A stretch of DNA of 5,626 bases, taken from the NCBI GenBank assembly GCA_019114115.1, contig DXGD01000009.1:1-5626 (forward strand), given 5' to 3'. The notes below the pieces were generated by a model that saw only the letters and a list, made by a program, of their open reading frames with translations, made no database searches and had not been told where the DNA came from. The DNA is from Candidatus Nesterenkonia stercoripullorum. GTDB lineage: Bacteria > Actinomycetota > Actinomycetes > Actinomycetales > Micrococcaceae. Below, in pieces: positions 1-5,626 of the stretch. Within the stretch, counting starts at the first letter, position 1. Each line of letters starts with the position of its first letter. Both the position numbers and the translations under genes were made by a program.

Positions 1-1
1 G

Positions 2-40
2 CAGTTCATCAAACGAGGTCTCAGCCAGTATCTGCTGTGA
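2..40 (+). CDS. 3' end of an upstream gene (possibly a dihydropyrimidinase/hydantoinase)
   Basis: Read from base 2, this frame gives twelve residues, QFIKRGLSQYLL, and then a TGA stop at 38-40. The stretch looks protein-like and its third codon positions are mostly G or C. The [FY]-[IV]-x-R element near the end recalls the C-terminal tails of dihydropyrimidinases and hydantoinases, and from memory that enzyme is often encoded near this type of LLM oxidoreductase and uracil permease. Twelve residues cannot prove a family, so the identity is inference. The competing possibility is frame 1, which is open from base 1 to a stop at 127-129. I prefer frame 2 because its residues look more like a folded-protein tail. 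Confidence 0.4.
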   Translation, partial: QFIKRGLSQYLL

Positions 41-130
41 CCGCTCTGTGCGCGCTCGCCGGCATTGCCGCCGCCGCGCATCCCATCTTGAAGCACATCC
101 CCTCTCGACACGCGATGAAAGGTTACTGAC

Positions 131-1159
131 ATGGACTTCGGAGTTGTCCTCCAGACCAATCCTCCGGCCGCACGCACTGTGGCGATGGCCAAGCGTGCAG
201 AAGAGCATAATTTCAGTCACTTCTGGACGTACGACTCCCACATTCTGTGGCAGGAGCCTTACGTCATCTACTCACTCATTCTCGATCAGACGCGACGGAT
301 CACCGTGGGTCCGATGGTCACGAACCCGGCCACGCGCGATTGGACGGTGACAGCATCGACATTCGCCACGCTGAATCATCACTTCGGCAACAGGACGATC
401 TGCGGGATTGGCCGTGGGGACTCCTCATTGCGGGTGATGAACGCCAAGCCGGTGGGCCTGAGTGATTTCCGCCGCTCCATCGGGGTGATCAAGGACCTCG
501 CCGGCTCTCGATCGGCGGAGATCAATGAGGCTACCATTCGTTTCCCCTGGTCTCAGGGGTCCCACACTCCCGTCTGGGTCGGGGCGTACGGGCCGAAGGC
601 GCTGGCGATCGCCGGGGAGGTGGGCGACGGCTTCATCCTGCAATGCGGCGACGTAGAGATCGCGGAGTGGATGATCAAGACTGTCCGCGAGGCCGCGGCC
701 GGCGCGGGCCGCAACCCTGATGACGTGGCCTTCTGCGTGGCGGCTCCGTTCTACGTCACCGACGGCACTGAGGAGTCCCGCAAGCACGCGATCGAGCAGT
801 GCCGCTGGTTCGGGGGCATGGTGGGCAATCACGTGGCAGACATCGTCTCGCGCTACGGTACGGACAGCGAGGTGCCCCGCGCCCTGACGGAGTACATCCA
901 GGGGCGGCAGGACTACGACTACAACGAGCATGGAAAGTCCGGGAACACCCACGTAGATTTCGTGCCCGATGAGATTGTGGAGCGTTTCTGCCTCATCGGC
1001 ACTGCCGAGGAGCATCGCGAGAAACTCGAGCGGCTGAAGGCATTGGGAATGACCCAGTTCGCCGGCTACCTCGACCACGACAACAAAGAAGAAACACTGC
1101 GCGTCTACGGCGAAACTGTCATCCCACACTTCACCGAAAAAATCCAAGCCAAATCATAG
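131..1159 (+). CDS. LLM-class flavin/F420-dependent oxidoreductase, TIGR03842 (CPS_4043)-like
   Basis: A 342-residue protein of the luciferase-like monooxygenase (LLM) TIM-barrel class, full length for the family. Visible landmarks are the first barrel strand MDFGVVLQT (1-9), the WTYDSHILWQEP segment (32-43), VGPMVTNPATRDW (59-71), the glycine-rich GNRTICGIGRGDS (86-98), PVWVGAYGPKALAIAGE (147-163) and QCRWFGGMVGNHVADIVSRYG (223-243). This pattern matches the subfamily annotated as F420-dependent oxidoreductase, CPS_4043 family, which from memory tends to sit in pyrimidine or hydantoin catabolic clusters. Its reaction is not established: the cofactor could be F420 or FMN. The ATG at 131 is chosen because GAAAGG (117-122) lies 8 nt upstream and the protein begins at the first conserved strand. 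The uracil permease gene follows after 13 bp, with its ribosome site overlapping this stop codon, so the two are very likely co-transcribed. The family is confident; the substrate is inferred from neighbours. Confidence 0.9.
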   Translation: MDFGVVLQTNPPAARTVAMAKRAEEHNFSHFWTYDSHILWQEPYVIYSLILDQTRRITVGPMVTNPATRDWTVTASTFATLNHHFGNRTICGIGRGDSSLRVMNAKPVGLSDFRRSIGVIKDLAGSRSAEINEATIRFPWSQGSHTPVWVGAYGPKALAIAGEVGDGFILQCGDVEIAEWMIKTVREAAAGAGRNPDDVAFCVAAPFYVTDGTEESRKHAIEQCRWFGGMVGNHVADIVSRYGTDSEVPRALTEYIQGRQDYDYNEHGKSGNTHVDFVPDEIVERFCLIGTAEEHREKLERLKALGMTQFAGYLDHDNKEETLRVYGETVIPHFTEKIQAKS

Positions 1160-1163
1160 GAAG
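1158..1163 (+). promoter_or_regulatory. Ribosome binding site that fixes the permease GTG start
   Basis: AGGAAG lies 9 nt before the GTG at 1173 and overlaps the TAG stop (1157-1159) of the oxidoreductase gene. This supports the GTG start and suggests translational coupling between the two genes. Confidence 0.7.
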
Positions 1164-1172
1164 CGATTCACA

Positions 1173-2540
1173 GTGGATACCAGAGCCGGCGAAGGACACA
1201 ACGACGTCGCCCCTCGACGCCTGATACCCGGGCTGGGCTGGAAGCTGCACGGTGACGGAGCCACGATCCGTCCCGGCGACGTCGTCCGGCCCGAGGAGCG
1301 GCTGACCTGGCCGCGCACCATCGGCATCGGCATGCAGCATGTGGTGGCCATGTTCGGAGCGACCGTGCTGGTCCCGCTCATCACCGACTTCCCGCCCTCG
1401 ACGGTGCTGCTGTTCTCCGGAATAGGCACGATCCTGTTCCAGATCATCACCGCGGGGAGAGTGCCGTCCTATCTCGGGCCTTCCTTTGCCTTCATCGCTC
1501 CGGTTCTCGCGTCCACCGGGACCTACGGGATGGGTGGTGCCGTCGGCGGCATCATGATGACCGGGGCGACGCTTCTGCTGGTCGCCGTCGTCATTCACTT
1601 CGCTGGCGCCCGGTGGATTCAAATTCTGATGCCCGCCGTCGTGACCGGCTCGATCGTGGCGCTGATCGGCCTTGCCCTGGCTCCCAGTGCGTGGGACAAC
1701 GTCAGCGAAGGGCCACTCACGGCGACGGTGACCATCGTGTCGATGCTGCTGGCGGGCGTCCTCTTCCGCGGCCTGATGGGGAGGCTGTCCATTCTGCTGG
1801 GCGTCATCGTCGGGTATCTGGTGGCGATCCTGCGCGGAGAGGTCGATTTCGCCAGTATCGGCGAGGCGGCGTGGTTCGGGTTGCCGCAGTTCACTGCGCC
1901 GACCTTCCATATCGGCGTCGTCGGGCTCTTCATTCCGGTGGTCCTGGTGCTTATCGCCGAGAACGTGGGGCACGTGAAATCCGTGGCTGTGATGACCAAA
2001 CGGGATCTCGACCCGGTCATCGGCCGCGCGCTCATGGCCGACGGCGCGGCGACCATGGTGGCCGGCGCCGGAGGTGGCATCGGCACCACCACTTACGCCG
2101 AGAATATCGGCGTGATGGCCGCCTCCAGGGTGTACTCGACGGCGGCGTACTGGGTGGCAGGGATCTTCGCCATCTGCCTGGCGCTGCTCCCGAAGTTCGG
2201 GGCGCTCGTGGCCACGCTTCCGCCTGGTGTTCTGGGTGGGGCGGGCACAGTGCTCTACGGCCTGATCGCCATCCTCGGCGTCAGGATCTGGATGCAGAAC
2301 AACGTCAATTTCGCCGACCCGATCAATCTCGCTGTGGCCGGGGTCCCGCTGATCATCGCCGTCGCCAACTTCACGATTGCCTTCGGCGATATCGTCTTCG
2401 AAGGCATCGCCATCGGAAGCTTCGCCGCCCTGGCCATCTATCACGTCATGAGGGCGGTCGCGCGGGCGCGAGGCACGGCGCTCGAGGACGAGACGGACGC
2501 AGGGGAGTCCACTGACTCCGCCCACGCCACGGGCCACTGA
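1173..2540 (+). CDS. NCS2-family uracil permease (UraA/RutG-like)
   Basis: A 455-residue integral membrane transporter of the nucleobase:cation symporter-2 family, expected to import uracil (perhaps also thymine or xanthine) across the cytoplasmic membrane with protons. A polar N-terminus of about 45 residues precedes roughly 14 membrane segments between residues 46 and 430, followed by an acidic tail. Family signatures are clear: QHVVAMFGATVLVP (55-68), SFAF (104-107, the TM3 half-helix motif), AENVGH (262-267) and TTTYAENIGVM (305-315). Glu263, His267 and Glu310 align by eye with E. coli UraA Glu241, His245 and Glu290, the uracil-binding residues. The N-terminal LGWKLHGDG element resembles that of other actinobacterial uracil permeases. 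The GTG start at 1173 is supported by its ribosome site. RutG is an equally good comparison, so no symbol is assigned. Family certain; uracil as substrate likely. Confidence 0.93.
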   Translation: MDTRAGEGHNDVAPRRLIPGLGWKLHGDGATIRPGDVVRPEERLTWPRTIGIGMQHVVAMFGATVLVPLITDFPPSTVLLFSGIGTILFQIITAGRVPSYLGPSFAFIAPVLASTGTYGMGGAVGGIMMTGATLLLVAVVIHFAGARWIQILMPAVVTGSIVALIGLALAPSAWDNVSEGPLTATVTIVSMLLAGVLFRGLMGRLSILLGVIVGYLVAILRGEVDFASIGEAAWFGLPQFTAPTFHIGVVGLFIPVVLVLIAENVGHVKSVAVMTKRDLDPVIGRALMADGAATMVAGAGGGIGTTTYAENIGVMAASRVYSTAAYWVAGIFAICLALLPKFGALVATLPPGVLGGAGTVLYGLIAILGVRIWMQNNVNFADPINLAVAGVPLIIAVANFTIAFGDIVFEGIAIGSFAALAIYHVMRAVARARGTALEDETDAGESTDSAHATGH

Positions 2541-2597
2541 CCCGCCAGCACCCGGCAACCCCCACACACGACGACGCCCCAAGACCACCTATGACAC
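2541..2597 (+). other. C-rich, T-poor intergenic gap (possible Rho-loading stretch)
   Basis: In the 50 nt from 2541 to 2590 I count about 28 C, 8 G, 13 A and 1 T. I see no convincing hairpin or promoter hexamers. Strong C-over-G bias with little secondary structure is the known signature of Rho-utilisation sequences, but composition alone is weak evidence. It could equally be a neutral spacer. Confidence 0.25.
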
Positions 2598-2603
2598 AAG
2601 GAG
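2598..2603 (+). promoter_or_regulatory. Ribosome binding site of the F420-reductase gene, with long spacing
   Basis: AAGGAG is a strong Shine-Dalgarno match but lies 13 nt before the ATG at 2617, longer than the usual 5-9 nt. The only nearer ATG (2591) precedes the site and is out of frame. The conserved dinucleotide-binding strand begins at residue 6 of the 2617 product, so that start stands. Confidence 0.55.
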
Positions 2604-2616
2604 CTGACACGAGACG

Positions 2617-3294
2617 ATGGCAGAACAGCAGCGAATCGCCATTCTGGGCGGAACGGGGAACCTCGGCTACGGAATGGCGATACGCCTGGCGAAGGCGGGA
2701 CAGACTGTAGTCATCGGCTCCCGCGACGCCGGCCGCGCGGACGACGCGGCGCAGCAGGTGAAGCAGGTCATCACCGCGGGGGCTGTCACGGGAGCGAGCA
2801 ACGAGGACGCCGTCGTCGGAGCAGATTTCGTGCTGATCGCCGTGCCGTTCGGCAGTCAGGCGACGACGCTGAAAGCAGTTCACGGTCAGCTGGCCGCAGG
2901 GCAGATCGTCATCGACGCGTGCGTGCCGCTGGCCACAGCCGCCGGCGGCAAACCGACGCAGCTGCTCGGCGTGTGGCAGGGGTCGTCGGCGCAGCAGGCG
3001 AAATCGCTGGTGCCAGAGGGGGTTCACGTCGTCTCCGGGCTGCACACCCTGAGCGCAGCCGACCTCGCCGAACCCGACCTGTCGATGGATCAGGACACGC
3101 TGATATGCGGTGACCGCAAAGCGGACAAGGAAGCCGTCACCACGCTCCTGAGCGCGATCGAGGGTCTCCGGGTCATCGACGCCGGGCGTCTCGAGATGAG
3201 CCGGATGGCCGAGTCGCTGACGCCCCTTCTCATCGGCATCAACATCCGATACAAGGTGCACTCGGGATTCCGGGTGACGGGGTTGGAGGCCTGA
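2617..3294 (+). CDS. npdG: NADPH-dependent F420 reductase (F420H2:NADP+ oxidoreductase) family protein
   Basis: A 225-residue soluble protein with an N-terminal Rossmann fold. The IAILGGTGNLG loop (7-17) and the VIGSR segment (32-36) match archaeal FNO, where the equivalent Ser-Arg pair contacts the NADP 2'-phosphate. Further family marks are IAVPF (74-78), SGLHTL (140-145; SALHTI in the Archaeoglobus enzyme as I recall it), ICGD (163-166), DAGRLEMSR (188-196) and ESLTPLLIGIN (199-209). Length is normal for FNO. The known family reaction is hydride transfer between NADPH and coenzyme F420. Here it would regenerate F420H2 for the LLM oxidoreductase two genes upstream, which is inference. Some homologues occur in organisms without F420 and may use another acceptor. 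The gene lies 76 bp after the permease on the same strand, probably in one operon, and converges on pucR. The symbol is by homology. Confidence 0.85.
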   Translation: MAEQQRIAILGGTGNLGYGMAIRLAKAGQTVVIGSRDAGRADDAAQQVKQVITAGAVTGASNEDAVVGADFVLIAVPFGSQATTLKAVHGQLAAGQIVIDACVPLATAAGGKPTQLLGVWQGSSAQQAKSLVPEGVHVVSGLHTLSAADLAEPDLSMDQDTLICGDRKADKEAVTTLLSAIEGLRVIDAGRLEMSRMAESLTPLLIGINIRYKVHSGFRVTGLEA

Positions 3295-3298
3295 CTGC

Positions 3299-3321
3299 GG
3301 CCGGCGTCTAGGCGGCTGGCC
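3299..3321 (+). terminator. Possible weak stem-loop at the convergent gene ends
   Basis: GGCCGGC (3299-3305) can pair with GCTGGCC (3315-3321) across a 9-nt loop; six pairs are Watson-Crick and one is a G-U wobble in the plus-strand RNA. It lies just after the reductase stop and extends into the 3' end of pucR. There is no T-run after it, so it is not a classical intrinsic terminator, and such stems arise often by chance at this GC content. Confidence 0.2.
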
Positions 3322-4642
3322 CGCCGTGGATGTCCTGGATGAGCAGCGCCAGGTGAAGCGCCAGGAGCGTGTGGTCATCGAGTGTGTGGCCGAGAAGCCG
3401 CTCGAGCCGCTGAATATGGGCGTAGAGCGTGGGCCGGCTAATCCCGAGCTCGGCTGCCACCTCGGCTTTCGTCTTGGTCGGAGAGGCCAGCGCGTGGATG
3501 AGGGGACGCAGCTCAGGTGCCGCGGCAAGATTGAGCGGCCCCAGCTGAGCGGAGGTGTACCAGGCCAGCGTCTCCGGTGGGCTCAGCTGAGTCAGCAGCC
3601 CCAGCGCCCCCAGATCGTGCGCTTTCCAGTAGCCGCGCTGGTCAGCCGCATCGGCGAAGCCAGGAAACCGGTCCGCCCGCGGTAGCACTGCCTCAAGGCT
3701 GGAGAGAACGTGCCCCGCCGACTTCAGCTCGGAGACGGCTGAGATGAACGTCGAGCAGGGCTGGCCGGCTGAGAGGAGAAACGGGGGAATGAACGCCGGT
3801 TCTCGCCTCTCACTGACTTCGGTGCGCAGTGCCAGGCTGAAGGCCGTCGCCGCATCCTGCTTAGCGGATTCTGGTGGCGCGAACACGATACTGATATCTC
3901 GCGACGAGGTTGCCCCGATCAGAGCGCTGACATGGCACCGGGAGGCCGCTCTGCGGGCGGCTGCAATCACCGCCTTCTCGGCGTGAGCCCTTCCGGTGCT
4001 GCTGAGCGGCGTCGACGGCAGAAACCTCAGGCAGAGACTCCTGAAACGGCTCGCCGAAGGGACCCCTAGGGCGCGTGCGCGAGCAGATGCTTCGTCATTG
4101 GTGGTGAGGCTGCCGCCGACGATATCCCGGATGAGATGGCTGGAGACCTCGAAGAGGGGATCATAGGGCTCGCTGTCCGATTCACGGTCCGCCTGACGGG
4201 CAATGAGGAGCCTGTGGAAGTGCTCAGTGATCTCCACGAACCGCACCTGCTGGGAGAACAGGACGATCGGGAGCGTCTCGCGGCCCTCGGCGCAGCGCTG
4301 CGCGACGACGGCCCGAAGCGCCTCGAGCAGGCGGGGGCGCTCAGGGAGTATCTCGATAGCCAACGCAGAGATCTGAGCCGAGTTCACATCGTCCAGGTAG
4401 AGCGTCAGCGATTCCGCTAGATCCTCTCGCGTCTCCGTGAAAGGCGTGAGAGTGGTCAGGACGAACTCTTGGCCCTTCAGCAGGGCAGAGGGTCGGGGAA
4501 CATCAATCGTATGGACCCACCGCACAAAGCGTGAGAGGTCAGCCTGCGGTGTGAGCAGTTCCCAGGGCGTTTCCAGGAACGTGGGAAGCTCCAAGAGGTC
4601 CAAGACCTGCAACTGTGTCGTCTTCGCTTCGCTCGGCATCAT
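3308..4642 (-). CDS. PucR-family transcriptional regulator
   Basis: A 444-residue regulator with the PucR architecture. The N-terminal PucR ligand-sensing domain (about 11-150) contains LQVLDLLELP (11-20), FVRWVHTIDVPRPSALLKGQEFVLTT (39-64) and ALAIE (93-97). The middle CdaR GGDEF-like region runs from about 195 to 320. The C-terminal helix-turn-helix of the PucR (HTH_30) type (about 388-437) contains KTKAEVAAELGISRPTLYAHIQRLERLLG. Known members regulate purine, amino-acid and other nitrogen catabolism, usually as ligand-responsive activators. The gene is divergent from mmsA across 81 bp and convergent with the F420-reductase gene, so either or both units are plausible targets. Two ATGs in tandem (4642 and 4639) are possible starts; an in-frame TAA directly before the first excludes any upstream start. 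No Shine-Dalgarno is visible. The ligand is unknown; a pyrimidine or a breakdown product is my guess. Confidence 0.92.
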   Translation of the reverse strand: MMPSEAKTTQLQVLDLLELPTFLETPWELLTPQADLSRFVRWVHTIDVPRPSALLKGQEFVLTTLTPFTETREDLAESLTLYLDDVNSAQISALAIEILPERPRLLEALRAVVAQRCAEGRETLPIVLFSQQVRFVEITEHFHRLLIARQADRESDSEPYDPLFEVSSHLIRDIVGGSLTTNDEASARARALGVPSASRFRSLCLRFLPSTPLSSTGRAHAEKAVIAAARRAASRCHVSALIGATSSRDISIVFAPPESAKQDAATAFSLALRTEVSERREPAFIPPFLLSAGQPCSTFISAVSELKSAGHVLSSLEAVLPRADRFPGFADAADQRGYWKAHDLGALGLLTQLSPPETLAWYTSAQLGPLNLAAAPELRPLIHALASPTKTKAEVAAELGISRPTLYAHIQRLERLLGHTLDDHTLLALHLALLIQDIHGGPAA

Positions 4643-4655
4643 TTACAGTATGTAA
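4643..4655. promoter_or_regulatory. Perfect 13-bp inverted repeat, candidate operator
   Basis: TTACA-GTA-TGTAA has perfect 5-bp arms around a 3-nt spacer and abuts the pucR start codon within the 81-bp divergent pucR/mmsA region. It is AT-rich in otherwise GC-rich surroundings. A protein bound here would cover the pucR start and lie about 70 bp upstream of the mmsA start, compatible with pucR autoregulation and activation of mmsA. Binding by PucR is inference. Confidence 0.4.
4645..4650 (-). promoter_or_regulatory. Possible -10 element of pucR (leaderless transcript)
   Basis: On the minus strand TACTGT fits the TANNNT -10 pattern and ends 2 nt before the first ATG (4642). Transcription starting about 7 nt downstream would begin at or next to the second ATG (4639), giving a leaderless mRNA, which would explain the missing Shine-Dalgarno. 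No good -35 hexamer is seen at 16-18 nt, so support is modest. Confidence 0.25.
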
Positions 4656-4723
4656 GAAATCTGCCGGGCATGCGAACACCCTGTCACTGTGCTGGACACT
4701 CCACGACCGGGATAGTGGTGAGC

Positions 4724-5626
4724 ATGATCACAACAGCGCACCTCATTAACGGCCAAGAAGTCATGCCGCAGAATGCGGCCACCACGGATGTCGAAAACCC
4801 GGCCACGGGGGAGACCGTGGCCCGGATACCCCAGGCTTCCGCCACGGAAGTGAACCAGGCCGTGGCGGCAGCCAAGAGCGCTTTCGACTCCTGGCGGGAG
4901 GAGTCTCTCTCACGCCGGGTTCAGGTGCTGTTCCGGTACCGGGAACTCCTCAATGCCAGGAAGGACGAACTCGCGGCGATCATCTCGCGTGAGCACGGAA
5001 AAGTGCACTCTGACGCGCTGGGGGAGGTGACACGCGGGCTGGAGGTCGTGGAATTCGCCTGCGGAATGCCCCACCTGCTCAAAGGGTCCACCACCCAGAA
5101 CGCCTCCACCTCCGTCGATGTCCATTCAGCCCGTCATCCTCTTGGTCCGGTTGCGGTGATCACTCCCTTCAACTTCCCCGCGATGGTGCCCATGTGGTTC
5201 ACCCCCATCGCGGTGGCCGCCGGGAACACCGTGGTCATCAAGCCGAGCGAGAAAGATCCCAGCGCGGTGAACTGGCAGGTCAAGCTCTGGCAGGAGGCGG
5301 GCCTGCCCGACGGCGTCGTCAACGTCCTCCACGGCGGCAAAGACGCTGTCGACGGACTGCTGAACCACCAGGACATCGAGGCGGTCTCCTTCGTGGGCTC
5401 CACTCCGGTGGCCCAGTACGTCTACGAGACCGGTACCGCCGCGGGCAAGCGTGTGCAGGCGCTGGGCGGGGCGAAGAACCATATGGTCGTGCTGCCGGAC
5501 GCGAACCTGGACCGGGCAGCGGACAGCGCAGTGTCGGCGGGGTACGGTTCGGCCGGTGAGCGCTGCATGGCCATTTCCGTCGTCGTCGCCGTCGGAGATA
5601 TCGCCGATGAGCTGGTGGACAAGATC
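4724..5626 (+). CDS. mmsA: (Methyl)malonate-semialdehyde dehydrogenase, CoA-acylating, 5' part (cut by window end)
   Basis: The first 301 codons of an aldehyde dehydrogenase; the family is about 500 residues, so the 3' part lies beyond the window. MmsA converts methylmalonate semialdehyde to propionyl-CoA, or malonate semialdehyde to acetyl-CoA, with NAD+ and CoA and loss of CO2, in valine, thymine, uracil, beta-alanine and inositol catabolism. Visible marks are HLINGQ (6-11), REHGK (89-93), TRGLEVVEFACG (103-114), ITPFNFP (146-152) with oxyanion Asn150, IKPSEKDP (172-179), FVGSTPVAQYVY (223-234), LGGAKNHMVV (247-256) and GERCMAIS (278-285) with nucleophile Cys281. The hydrolytic-type glutamate of E-L-G-G-K is absent, as expected for a CoA-acylating member, and Arg280 precedes the Cys as in known MmsA enzymes. 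The ATG at 4724 fits homologue N-termini; in-frame GTGs at 4715 and 4718 are alternatives and the ribosome site is weak. The gene is divergent from pucR. Confidence 0.93.
   Translation, partial: MITTAHLINGQEVMPQNAATTDVENPATGETVARIPQASATEVNQAVAAAKSAFDSWREESLSRRVQVLFRYRELLNARKDELAAIISREHGKVHSDALGEVTRGLEVVEFACGMPHLLKGSTTQNASTSVDVHSARHPLGPVAVITPFNFPAMVPMWFTPIAVAAGNTVVIKPSEKDPSAVNWQVKLWQEAGLPDGVVNVLHGGKDAVDGLLNHQDIEAVSFVGSTPVAQYVYETGTAAGKRVQALGGAKNHMVVLPDANLDRAADSAVSAGYGSAGERCMAISVVVAVGDIADELVDKI

Noticed and set aside
48..350. A 100-codon plus-strand frame overlapping the start of the LLM gene
   Set aside because: It runs out of frame through the conserved LLM N-terminus, has an Arg/Ser-rich product and lacks a ribosome site.
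425..1147. A 240-codon minus-strand frame antisense to the LLM oxidoreductase
   Set aside because: It has no recognisable family and mirrors the conserved LLM gene.
131..1159. Reading the LLM protein as RutA (uracil monooxygenase)
   Set aside because: The motifs fit the CPS_4043/TIGR03842-type subfamily rather than RutA as I know it, and no other rut gene except the permease resemblance is visible.
1613..2515. A 300-codon plus-strand frame inside the permease gene
   Set aside because: The translation is dominated by Arg, Gly and His and is an alternative-frame reading of conserved membrane-protein codons.
1131..2588. A 485-codon minus-strand open frame antisense to the permease
   Set aside because: Its product is rich in Arg, His, Asp and Gly with no domain pattern, while the opposite strand encodes an unmistakable NCS2 transporter. 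It is a shadow frame typical of GC-rich DNA.
2446..3528. A 360-codon minus-strand open frame across the F420-reductase gene and the end of pucR
   Set aside because: It overlaps two clearly recognised genes in other frames and its product is low-complexity Arg/Pro/Ser-rich, so it is a shadow.
4668..4698. Short palindromes in the pucR/mmsA gap (GCATGC at 4668-4673; TGTC/GACA arms at 4682-4685 and 4695-4698)
   Set aside because: The arms are too short to stand out from chance in this composition, and they are much weaker than the TTACA/TGTAA repeat.
4693..4698. TGGACA as a -35 element for mmsA
   Set aside because: It matches the TTGACA consensus well, but no TANNNT-like -10 lies at 16-18 bp, so I do not call a promoter.
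4715..4720. In-frame GTG codons as alternative starts of mmsA
   Set aside because: They would add only two or three residues. The ATG at 4724 gives the usual MmsA N-terminus, although the weak ribosome site means they are not strictly excluded.

Overview
The window is GC-rich (coding third positions mostly G or C) and carries a typical actinobacterial gene set: an LLM-class oxidoreductase of the F420-dependent type beside an NADPH:F420 reductase homologue, a PucR-family regulator, and a possibly leaderless transcript. I read it as chromosomal DNA of an Actinomycetota member. Assignment to Micrococcales (Brevibacterium- or Arthrobacter-like) is only a guess. No RNA gene, insertion sequence, CRISPR array or attachment site is visible, and coding density is high.

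Layout: (i) 1-130 holds a probable tail of an upstream gene and the ribosome binding site of the next. (ii) 131-3294 is a plus-strand run of three genes: an LLM-class putative F420-dependent oxidoreductase, a UraA/RutG-like NCS2 uracil permease 13 bp downstream, and, after a 76-bp C-rich gap, an NpdG/FNO-type NADPH-dependent F420 reductase homologue. (iii) 3308-4642 is a minus-strand PucR-family regulator that converges on the reductase gene with only 13 bp between the stop codons. (iv) 4643-4723 is an 81-bp divergent control region with a perfect 13-bp inverted repeat touching the regulator's start. (v) From 4724 to the window edge is the first 301 codons of a CoA-acylating (methyl)malonate-semialdehyde dehydrogenase, mmsA, cut off by the window end.

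Working model (inference): this is part of a pyrimidine or cyclic-ureide catabolic locus. The permease would import uracil or thymine. The LLM enzyme would perform a redox step, with reduced deazaflavin supplied by the NpdG-like protein from NADPH. Enzymes outside the window, perhaps a dihydropyrimidinase whose last residues may lie at 2-40, would open the ring and release beta-alanine or beta-aminoisobutyrate. After transamination, MmsA would convert malonate semialdehyde or methylmalonate semialdehyde to acetyl-CoA or propionyl-CoA. PucR, between the two arms, is the natural candidate regulator. The pairing of an F420-type oxidoreductase and an F420 reductase around a uracil permease is the most interesting point, because the textbook reductive pathway uses a nicotinamide-dependent dihydropyrimidine dehydrogenase instead.
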